34,309 nucleotides of DNA, taken from NCBI GenBank assembly GCA_040753135.1, contig JBFMGR010000002.1, positions 41,233 to 75,541 on the forward strand, in the 5' to 3' direction. Shown here in pieces: positions 7,952-14,820 of the stretch. The notes beneath the pieces are model-generated. The model was not told the origin of the DNA. It was given only the letters and a program-made list of their open reading frames with translations, and made no database searches. The translations under genes were made by a program, and so were the position numbers. The stretch's first letter is position 1. Every line of letters begins with the position of its first letter. This DNA comes from Patescibacteria group bacterium. Lineage in GTDB: Bacteria > Patescibacteriota > Minisyncoccia > UBA6257 > Brennerbacteraceae.

Positions 7952-8037
7952 CTGATTGCCCCTTCTCTCCATTGAGGATCTTAAATCAAACCCGTATGAT
8001 GGATATAAGGATCAGGATTATCAGTTGTAAATTTAAC

Positions 8038-9546
8038 ATGCGGAAAAAATATGCTCATGCACTTTTCTTTCTTATTCTTCTCTTTCTATGTTTGAACATA
8101 GCTACCCCCGTCTATGCTGCTGTCACGTATTACATTGCAAACAACGGTTCTGACGTCAATGACGGCACCAGCGAATTCAGTCCTTGGCAATCGCTCTCCA
8201 GGGCCAAAAGTGTCAATCTTCAGCCTGGTGACAAACTGCTATTTCAGCGCGGAAGTACTTGGACAGGGGAATTGACTATCACCCGTTCTGGACAGGCAAA
8301 CAATCCGATTACCATTGGGGCGTACGGTTCAGCAATTGCCAAACCGACTTTTCAAAATCCAGGAGGTACCTGGAATCACGCGATCGAGCTCTGGGGCGAT
8401 TACATTCTTGTTGAGGATGTTCTGGTTAAAGACACAAAAGAAGCCGGTATATCCATTGAGGTGGGCGCAGATTACAACACCATTAGAAATATTGAAGCTG
8501 TCTCAACAGGTCAAGCCATACTTGTTCGCGGAACTCACAATCTCATCACGAACAATTACATTCACGATGGCATCATGGTGGTTAATACCCAGGGCGGTGA
8601 CGATGACTTTGGTGCAAACGGTATAGTGATACGGAGTGCAAATAATGAAGTATCGTATAATCAGATTATCAACTGTCGTGCTCCAAGCTACGATTACGGC
8701 TATGACGGCGGGGCTTTTGAGTTTTACTCTACCTCTTCGACCCCAGGAAATATGGATAACAACTATATCCATCACAATTTTGTTCAAGGATGCAATGGTT
8801 TCATGGAGGTGGGGGGCAAGAACCCCAAGAGCATGAGAAACAATATCATCGCCTACAATATTTCATACAACAATTATAGTTTTGCAAGTATCCACAATGG
8901 CACTGGCGGAGGATTTCAAGTTGACGTACAAAACTTGAGGATTGAAAACAATACAATTGTAGAAACCACGGGCGCGGGTAAGCACATCTTTTGGATCTGG
9001 CAGCCAGCCTCTGCGGGTACTGTTAACTTCCGAAACAACATTGTGTACTCAGATACGAAATATGGCGCTTCCAACCAGGTTAACTTTTCCCACTCAAACA
9101 ATGTATTTTATTTTATCTCTGGGGCCTCTTTCCCTTCCAGTTACGCCAACAGTAGTGATATGGTTGACCAAAACCCTCAATTTGTTAATCTCTCAAATGG
9201 AGATCTCCACCTTTTGTCTCATAGTCCGGCAATTGATAAAGGTGTTCACTTGGGTTACAGTCAAGACTTTGACGGACGGTCTATAGCCGGCGTTCCGGAT
9301 ATAGGCGCGTTTGAGTACAGTACTGGCGGACTCCCGCCTACGCCTACTGTTACCCCCACTCCAGATACCACCCTCATTTTAGGGGATTTAGACCGAGACG
9401 CGGATGTTGATATCCGTGACTACAATCTTTTAGTTGCTGACTTTGGCAAAACCGGTTCCCCGGGTTTTATTGCCGCTGATATTATTAAAGACGGCCAGGT
9501 GGATATTTTTGATTATAATATCCTGGTAACAAATTTTGGCAGATGA
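8038..9546 (+). CDS. Secreted right-handed parallel beta-helix protein with C-terminal dockerin
   Basis: This is a probable polysaccharide-binding or -cleaving beta-helix protein (pectate-lyase-like fold). I chose the ATG at 8038 because it gives a clean signal peptide (KKYAHALFFLILLFLCLN, cleavage near PVYA|AV). Upstream in-frame starts (TTG 7972, ATG 7996 and 7999) would add 13-22 polar residues. The mature protein begins YYIANNGSDVNDGTSEFSPW, a common opening for this superfamily. Repeating N-I/N-Y coils (NTIRNIEAV, NLITNNYIHD, NEVSYNQIINC, NYIHHNFVQGC) follow, ending at PDIGAFEY. A Pro/Thr linker leads to the dockerin: GDLDRDADVDIRDYN is a full Ca-binding loop, and KDGQVDIFDYN is the second. 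Catalytic residues cannot be assigned. Base use in the N-terminal part is richer in C/G third positions than in the dockerin part. Confidence 0.85.
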   Translation: MRKKYAHALFFLILLFLCLNIATPVYAAVTYYIANNGSDVNDGTSEFSPWQSLSRAKSVNLQPGDKLLFQRGSTWTGELTITRSGQANNPITIGAYGSAIAKPTFQNPGGTWNHAIELWGDYILVEDVLVKDTKEAGISIEVGADYNTIRNIEAVSTGQAILVRGTHNLITNNYIHDGIMVVNTQGGDDDFGANGIVIRSANNEVSYNQIINCRAPSYDYGYDGGAFEFYSTSSTPGNMDNNYIHHNFVQGCNGFMEVGGKNPKSMRNNIIAYNISYNNYSFASIHNGTGGGFQVDVQNLRIENNTIVETTGAGKHIFWIWQPASAGTVNFRNNIVYSDTKYGASNQVNFSHSNNVFYFISGASFPSSYANSSDMVDQNPQFVNLSNGDLHLLSHSPAIDKGVHLGYSQDFDGRSIAGVPDIGAFEYSTGGLPPTPTVTPTPDTTLILGDLDRDADVDIRDYNLLVADFGKTGSPGFIAADIIKDGQVDIFDYNILVTNFGR

Positions 9547-11060
9547 AAAAAATATTGCTATTTTTCACTCTTTTCCTTTTTTCCGGCTTGACACTTATAG
9601 GAGTTCGCCCCGTATCCGCGGCCGAATCGCCGTATCTCAAAATGCACGGCAAGATTTTCGAAAACATTTCCCGCCCCCGATTTCTTGATAATCTTACCGC
9701 TGAAAATCCCCTCTATCTCTTTAGTAATCCTTTTGTGGATACAAGCATCCTTACCTCCGGAAAAATCCAGGAAATCCACTCCCGTCTCCCCCAAATTAAA
9801 GTTATCCTCCATCTACTCTGCTGCACCCTGTTTGATAACAAAGAGGTTGATAGTATCCCGCCAGGGAAAATCCACGCCGATCTTCAAAATTCCCAAGGAC
9901 AATTTGATAACTTCTGGACAAATCACCGTGATGCTTTTATGAAAAACAGTGGTGGTGGATATGTTTATTACAAAATTGAAAAAACGGGTAACTATTGGTT
10001 TTATGAGGGTGACGGGCACCTCATGGATCCGGCGAACTCCTTTTATCAGAATTTCCTATATGGCAAAATTAAACACTACATTGATGCTGGTTATGACGGC
10101 GTCTACCTTGACCTTATGTATCCTAACTTCATGCAAAAGTTTTATTACTCCAAACCTTTCATAAACGGCCACGCCATCACGCGGGACGAGTGGAACAGCA
10201 AACTCATCAGCTTAAGCCGCTCCCTCCAAGACCGCAAAAACAACGACCCGGACCCAACAATGAAAAAGGCGCTTATTATCACCAACAGCGTCGGCGGCGG
10301 ACCCGGGGACGGGAGCGACCCTGTCGACCGCATCCAGTTTAACCGGGATCTCCAGACGCAGGGAGTACAGATTGAAAACCCGTTTGCCGATTATCGCACC
10401 ATGACAACCGGTGACTGGCTGGGGACCGTCAATCGCATCCGGGATATCACGGCGCTCCGAAATAATCAGCTCCGCGGCTGGTTGAACTTTCATGCCAGCG
10501 AGCAGTTCCCCAACCAGGAAGAGTGCGACCGCCACGGACTGTTCACCTATGCGTCCTACCTGCTCGGCAACCAGTCACCGCTGTTTGCCTTTCAGTTCGA
10601 GTGCGCCATGGGTCCCGGCATCCACACGGAACCGACGCAGAACCTAACCCGTATCCGCTTGGGGAATCCCGTAGGTCCCTACCGGCAAACGTCCTTCCTC
10701 TACCGCAGGGATTATGACAACGGCCTGGTCCTTGTCAATCCCACGGATACCCAGCGCACGTATCAGCCGGCAGTACCGCTCTTTAACCCCTACACCTCTG
10801 CCGTCTATCCTGCCAATAGCACAATCCATGTTGCAACCCGAAGCGGGTTAGTACTTCTCAAAAACCCAGCCCGCAACCCCGCTGACCTGACCGACGAAGG
10901 AGATACTCCGGGAAACCAGGTGAATATTTACGACTACAATCTTTTAGTTGCTGACTTTGGCAAAACCGGCTCCCCGGGTTTTATTGCCGCTGATATTATT
11001 AAAGACGGCAGGGTGGATATTTTTGATTATAATATATTAGTAGAGAATTTTGAGAGATGA
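9543..11060 (+). CDS. Secreted putative glycoside hydrolase (GHL15-like barrel) with C-terminal dockerin
   Basis: The signal peptide covers residues 1-27 (LLFFTLFLFSGLTLIGVRP, cleavage near VSA|AE). The body resembles the hypothetical glycosyl hydrolase-like families such as GHL15: a barrel strand AGYDGVYLDLMYPNF with acidic residues, WLNFHASEQFP, and a C-terminal beta part YDNGLVLVNPTDTQRTY...RSGLVLLKNP. The exact family and substrate are uncertain. The dockerin follows from about 450: DEGDTPGNQVNIYDYN and KDGRVDIFDYNILVENFER. Codon use from about 10140 to 10900 is clearly more GC-rich than in the neighbours, while the dockerin returns to the local AT-rich style, suggesting the catalytic part was acquired from elsewhere. 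It overlaps its neighbours by ATGA at both ends. Confidence 0.75.
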   Translation: MKKILLFFTLFLFSGLTLIGVRPVSAAESPYLKMHGKIFENISRPRFLDNLTAENPLYLFSNPFVDTSILTSGKIQEIHSRLPQIKVILHLLCCTLFDNKEVDSIPPGKIHADLQNSQGQFDNFWTNHRDAFMKNSGGGYVYYKIEKTGNYWFYEGDGHLMDPANSFYQNFLYGKIKHYIDAGYDGVYLDLMYPNFMQKFYYSKPFINGHAITRDEWNSKLISLSRSLQDRKNNDPDPTMKKALIITNSVGGGPGDGSDPVDRIQFNRDLQTQGVQIENPFADYRTMTTGDWLGTVNRIRDITALRNNQLRGWLNFHASEQFPNQEECDRHGLFTYASYLLGNQSPLFAFQFECAMGPGIHTEPTQNLTRIRLGNPVGPYRQTSFLYRRDYDNGLVLVNPTDTQRTYQPAVPLFNPYTSAVYPANSTIHVATRSGLVLLKNPARNPADLTDEGDTPGNQVNIYDYNLLVADFGKTGSPGFIAADIIKDGRVDIFDYNILVENFER

Positions 11061-12694
11061 AATATATTCTTACACTTTTTATCCTAGTTATCTTTCCCCT
11101 TGTCTTTCTACCCTCGTCTACTTACGCCGCCAATGTATCTTTTAACCTGGATGATTCCCACTTTATTCCCAAGCTTGTTAACAGTTTTAATGAATCCTGG
11201 ATCGGCATCACCCCGATTTCCTTTAGCTACAACAAAATGGCTTTTGACAAAACCGGAACTAATCTTATCCGCTTTCCCGGAGGCACGGTCGGCAATTTCT
11301 ACGACTGGGAAACTTTTGCTCCAAACTGGCAAGTCGCAGAAGAAATCTTAGGGGCGCACAACAAAGATTATCAGTTTCAAAAAAAATCATTTGAGACCTT
11401 AGTTAGAAATCTTAATCCGATTGATTTTATTAATAAAGCCCATGAGTACGGACAAGAAGTTATTGTTCAACTTAATCTTTATATCAACACTCCGGCGCAA
11501 ACAGCAGCGGCTTTAAGAAAAATCAAAAATGCCGGGATTGATATCAAATATTTTGAACTGGGCAATGAGATGTATGCTTATATGTCTTTAAACGAATATC
11601 TGCAAAAAGCCCAGGCCGCTGCCGTTAAAATTAAAGAGTATTATCCCAATGCCCAGATTGGTATTGTCGCTAACCAGCGTGTTTTATGGAGTGGCGGGGA
11701 TAGTCGGTGGGGGAATGAAGCACCTCCCAATGCCGACTGGTTTGATGCAATTATTGTTCACCCCTATCTTAATTCTCAACCCGAGCCTAACATGTCCACC
11801 AGTCTTACCAACCCGGAACACCAAGAATATATCTTCTCCTCGGTAAATGAGAAGCTAGCAAGATTGGTTGATCTGGTTAAAGCCCAGTATCCTAACAAAA
11901 AAATCTGGACTACTGAATGGAATACCCTGTCCGGCCCGGAACAAGAAAATCCTTTTATGACTAATACCTATTCTTCTTCGGTTTACACTTACTACTTTTT
12001 GCTCAATCTTCTTAAGTACCCGCAAATTACCATTGCCAACCGTCACTTTTTGTGGGGAAAAAGTGAATCGCCGATTAATGCGCTCCTTCAGGTTAAGAAC
12101 AATATTTATGAAACTTACTACAGTCAGGATCGAAATCCGCCGGACAATGCTTTTTCCTTTGAGCAATTTTTTGTCAAAACGCCCCCATATTGGCCTTTTG
12201 CCTGGATTGGAGAGGCTTTTTCCCGACATTCTAAGTTTGCGGTAATTGACAATCCGGGCTATGCTGCCGCTTACTTTTTTAAACCCAGCCAAGCTCAAAC
12301 CGGATCAATCGCGATTATTAATAAAAAGCCTGTTAGCCAGAGTTTTTATTTTGAAAATATTGACCCGAATACCCCTTACTCAGCCATTGTTTTAGCCGAG
12401 GATTGGCTCGCCCCAAACAGCGAAGAAAACCAAATGCAACCCCAAACCAGACCTCTTGAGAATAAAACCCTTAGAATTGGCCCTTTTGCCATTGCCTATA
12501 TTACACCAACCGAGGTCGCGCCGCTCTTAGCTGATCTTAACCAAGATAATAAAGTAGACATCTATGACTACAACCTTCTTGTTACCGACTTTGGCAAAGC
12601 CGGTTCCCCGGGCTTTATTCCGGCAGATATTATTAAAGATGGCAAAGTGGATATTTTTGATTATAATATATTAGTGGGGAATTTTGGGCGATAA
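11057..12694 (+). CDS. Secreted clan GH-A glycoside hydrolase (GH51/GH79-like) with C-terminal dockerin
   Basis: The signal peptide covers residues 1-24 (ILTLFILVIFPLVFLPS, cleavage at TYA|AN). The barrel includes NLIRFPGGTVGNFYDWE, close to the RFPGG...YDW signature of alpha-L-arabinofuranosidase/glucuronidase-type enzymes. The acid/base Glu171 lies in FELGNEMY, then come WFDAIIVHPYLNS and the nucleophile Glu287 in WTTEWNTLSG. A C-terminal beta-sandwich spans about 380-480. The dockerin is the most canonical of the set: ADLNQDNKVDIYDYNLLV and KDGKVDIFDYNILVGNFG. The start overlaps the preceding stop by ATGA, implying translational coupling. It is the last enzyme before the cohesin genes. Arabinofuranoside or uronide substrates are a guess from motif similarity. 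Confidence 0.85.
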   Translation: MKYILTLFILVIFPLVFLPSSTYAANVSFNLDDSHFIPKLVNSFNESWIGITPISFSYNKMAFDKTGTNLIRFPGGTVGNFYDWETFAPNWQVAEEILGAHNKDYQFQKKSFETLVRNLNPIDFINKAHEYGQEVIVQLNLYINTPAQTAAALRKIKNAGIDIKYFELGNEMYAYMSLNEYLQKAQAAAVKIKEYYPNAQIGIVANQRVLWSGGDSRWGNEAPPNADWFDAIIVHPYLNSQPEPNMSTSLTNPEHQEYIFSSVNEKLARLVDLVKAQYPNKKIWTTEWNTLSGPEQENPFMTNTYSSSVYTYYFLLNLLKYPQITIANRHFLWGKSESPINALLQVKNNIYETYYSQDRNPPDNAFSFEQFFVKTPPYWPFAWIGEAFSRHSKFAVIDNPGYAAAYFFKPSQAQTGSIAIINKKPVSQSFYFENIDPNTPYSAIVLAEDWLAPNSEENQMQPQTRPLENKTLRIGPFAIAYITPTEVAPLLADLNQDNKVDIYDYNLLVTDFGKAGSPGFIPADIIKDGKVDIFDYNILVGNFGR

Positions 12695-12715
12695 TTAATT
12701 AAATTAAAAACAAAA

Positions 12716-13249
12716 ATGACAAATAAAAAATACTTAGGTTTAATTGTTTTAATTTTGCTCGGTGCGGTTGCTGTTGGTAGTTGGTTTTATTTGAACAAAA
12801 TAACAGTCAAACCAACTCCTCAATCTATTAGCGGAGTGAAACTTTATTTTCTGCCTGAAAGCTTTTCTGTTAAATCAGGCGATAATTTCACAGTTGCTTT
12901 ACGAATAGACCCGGTTGGCAAAAAAATCACTGCTCAAGAGCTTTATTTTTCTTTTAATTCGGAGCTGGTTAACTTGAACAGAATTACCACCTCAACCGCC
13001 TTTTCAGTGGCTTTAATGCCGGCAGAGATTAATAATCAAACAGGCCAAGCTTCAATTACTCTTGGCGCTCCTCCGACTGCTCCGGTTGGCGAGGAATCTG
13101 ATGTGCTTTATCTTAATTTTACTGCCGAAGATCAGGTGGGCAGGGGCGTGGTTAAAGTTGAAAACAACTCTCAAGTTGCGGCAATCGGAATGACCGCCAA
13201 TGTTTTAGAGGGGTTTGGCGCCCTGCAATTAAGAATTAATAGGAAGTAA
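12716..13249 (+). CDS. Membrane-anchored cohesin-domain protein
   Basis: The product has 177 residues. One N-terminal hydrophobic segment (6-26, LGLIVLILLGAVAVGSWFYL) has no obvious cleavage site, so it probably stays as an anchor with the cohesin outside. Residues about 40-175 show the cohesin pattern: LYFLPESFSVKSGDNFTVAL, then AQELYFSFNSELVNL, then GQASITLGAPPTAPVGEESD and LYLNFTAEDQVGRGVVKV. Cohesins bind dockerins, and four dockerin-bearing enzymes lie directly upstream. The gene starts 21 bases after the last enzyme and 21 bases before the next cohesin, so the genes are likely co-transcribed. Confidence 0.8.
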   Translation: MTNKKYLGLIVLILLGAVAVGSWFYLNKITVKPTPQSISGVKLYFLPESFSVKSGDNFTVALRIDPVGKKITAQELYFSFNSELVNLNRITTSTAFSVALMPAEINNQTGQASITLGAPPTAPVGEESDVLYLNFTAEDQVGRGVVKVENNSQVAAIGMTANVLEGFGALQLRINRK

Positions 13250-13270
13250 TTAGGAAGAAAGATTAAAAAA

Positions 13271-13975
13271 ATGAAAAAATTTTTTGTTGTGCTTTTTTCG
13301 AGCTTAATTGTTATTATTCAAACTGGAGTTGTCTTAGCAGCTCCGGATACTCGGCTTTATTTTGAACCACAGAACAGCTCTGTTAATCCAGATAATAGTT
13401 TTTCCCTGAAGGTTAAGATTAATCCTGGAACCAATCGGGTTAGCGCAATTGAGCTTTATCTTTCTTTTGATAAAACCAGACTGCGGCTAGATAGTATAGG
13501 TGTTTCCAGCGCCTTTTCTACTGTTTTAAAATCAGCGGCAATTAACAATACTGCTGGCACTGCTTCAATTACAGTTGGCAGTCCTCCGGCCTCGCCAGTC
13601 AGCGCCGTTTCTGATCTGGTTACTCTTAATTTTAAAGCCAAAACAGGAGCAGCGGCTGGCAATGCTTCTGTGGCTGTGGTTAACACCACCAAAGCCGCGG
13701 CACTGGGCGAAACCGGCAATGTGATTATTAGTTCTGGCTATGGCTCAGCAGTTGTTTCTGTTGTGATTCCTTCTCCCAGTCCAAGCCCGATTTACAATGA
13801 TGCGGATTTGGATTTAGACGGCGAAGTTTGGCTTAGCGACTATAATGCTTTGCTGACTGTTTTTGGTCAAACTAATTCAACTCCAGGTTGGATTAGGGCT
13901 GATATTCTTAGAAATGGCAGAATAGACATTTATGACTACAATGCTTTAGTTGTGAATTTTGGCTTTGGGCATTAA
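13271..13975 (+). CDS. Cohesin-dockerin adaptor protein, secreted
   Basis: The signal peptide covers residues 1-23 (FFVVLFSSLIVIIQTGVVLA|AP). The cohesin spans about 25-165 (LYFEPQNSSVNPDNSFSLKV, AIELYLSFDKTRLRLDSI, TASITVGSPPASPVSAVSD, VTLNFKAKTGAAAGNASV). A SPSPSP linker leads to a dockerin (about 175-232) with DADLDLDGEVWLSDYNALL as a canonical Ca loop and RNGRIDIYDYNALVVNFG. One protein carrying both partners can bridge an enzyme to another cohesin, as cellulosome adaptors do. The cohesin is very similar to that of the following gene (NPGTNRVSAIELYL shared), indicating tandem duplication. The GAAPDTR start of the mature protein is soluble, with no further anchor. Confidence 0.85.
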   Translation: MKKFFVVLFSSLIVIIQTGVVLAAPDTRLYFEPQNSSVNPDNSFSLKVKINPGTNRVSAIELYLSFDKTRLRLDSIGVSSAFSTVLKSAAINNTAGTASITVGSPPASPVSAVSDLVTLNFKAKTGAAAGNASVAVVNTTKAAALGETGNVIISSGYGSAVVSVVIPSPSPSPIYNDADLDLDGEVWLSDYNALLTVFGQTNSTPGWIRADILRNGRIDIYDYNALVVNFGFGH

Positions 13976-13987
13976 AATCAGCATCAA

Positions 13988-14773
13988 ATGATTTTGAGTA
14001 ATAAAATTAAAGTCTTTTTTTGTTCAATTTTGGCTTTTTTGCTCTTGCCAATAGCCGTTTGGGCTGCTCCAGCAAGCTCGCTTTATTTTGAACCAAAAAC
14101 AATCCAGAGCTCTGTTAATAAGAACTTTTCCTTAAAGCTGAAAATCAATCCCGGAACCAACCGAGTTAGCGCAATTGAGCTTTATTTAGAGTTTGACGCT
14201 AACAGATTAAGGCTTAATAGCATCACACCTTCTTCTGCTTTTGGGATAGTTCTTCAGCCTGCGAATATAGATAATAATCAAGGCAAAGCCTCTGTTGTTC
14301 TTGGCGCGCCGCCGACTGCGCCAGTAAGCAGCATTTCTGATTTGGTTAATTTAAGCTTCACCACAAAAACAGCCGGACAAACTAATATCAGCATTCCCCA
14401 GCAAACTGAAGTCGTAGCAATCAATGAGACCGGCAATGTGATTGTTTCTTATGGCCAGCCAGCTCTAATAACTATTTCTGGTTCTTCTTTGCCAGTTACG
14501 CCAACACCAGCTGTTTCCTTTACTCCTTGGCCATCTCTGCGCCCCAGTTCTAACCCGAGCTTTAGTCCAGTTGTTTCCGTTTTGCCAAAACCGTCTCCAA
14601 AATCTGAAGAGACCGAAACCGGTTTGTTTCCTAATTTAAAACGTTATGTTCAGAGTTATCAAAAAAGAGAAACTACAGAGCCAGAGAAAGACCGCAGCGC
14701 TTTGCCTATTTTTGAGTTTATCAAAGGAATTTTCAGCGCTTTGGGAAATTTCTTTAAGAACTTGTTTAAATGA
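13988..14773 (+). CDS. Secreted cohesin protein with long linker and C-terminal amphipathic/hydrophobic helix
   Basis: The signal peptide covers residues 1-26 (FFCSILAFLLLPIAVWA|AP). The cohesin spans about 28-165 (LYFEPKTIQSSVNKNFSLKL, AIELYLEFDANRLRL, ASVVLGAPPTAPVSSISD, VNLSFTTKTAGQTNISI). A Pro/Ser/Thr-rich linker (about 170-215), a charged stretch, and a C-terminal helix follow (FEFIKGIFSALGNFFKNLFK), which is amphipathic and rich in Phe/Lys and could associate with the membrane or a partner. It has no dockerin. Being the third consecutive cohesin, it may be the cell-surface docking point, but that is inference. A candidate promoter for the next gene follows its stop. Confidence 0.78.
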   Translation: MILSNKIKVFFCSILAFLLLPIAVWAAPASSLYFEPKTIQSSVNKNFSLKLKINPGTNRVSAIELYLEFDANRLRLNSITPSSAFGIVLQPANIDNNQGKASVVLGAPPTAPVSSISDLVNLSFTTKTAGQTNISIPQQTEVVAINETGNVIVSYGQPALITISGSSLPVTPTPAVSFTPWPSLRPSSNPSFSPVVSVLPKPSPKSEETETGLFPNLKRYVQSYQKRETTEPEKDRSALPIFEFIKGIFSALGNFFKNLFK

Positions 14774-14808
14774 TAAAAGATAATGTTATAATAAGATAGA
14801 GTTATAAT
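14762..14808 (+). promoter_or_regulatory. Candidate promoter region before the GIGT-repeat surface protein
   Basis: Two TATAAT hexamers occur at 14787-14792 and 14803-14808. Only weak -35 resemblance (TTGTTT at 14762-14767, spacer 19) precedes the first. The second is too close to the start codon to leave a normal leader. Support is weak. Confidence 0.25.
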
Positions 14809-14820
14809 TGTCCGGTAAAG

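Noticed and set aside
7972-8037. Upstream TTG/ATG starts for the beta-helix protein
   Set aside because: They add polar residues before the signal peptide, which is better placed from the ATG at 8038.
10145-10829. Several long antisense frames in the GC-rich part of the 9543 gene
   Set aside because: They are by-products of GC-rich codons; the sense frame has a signal peptide, domain motifs and a dockerin.
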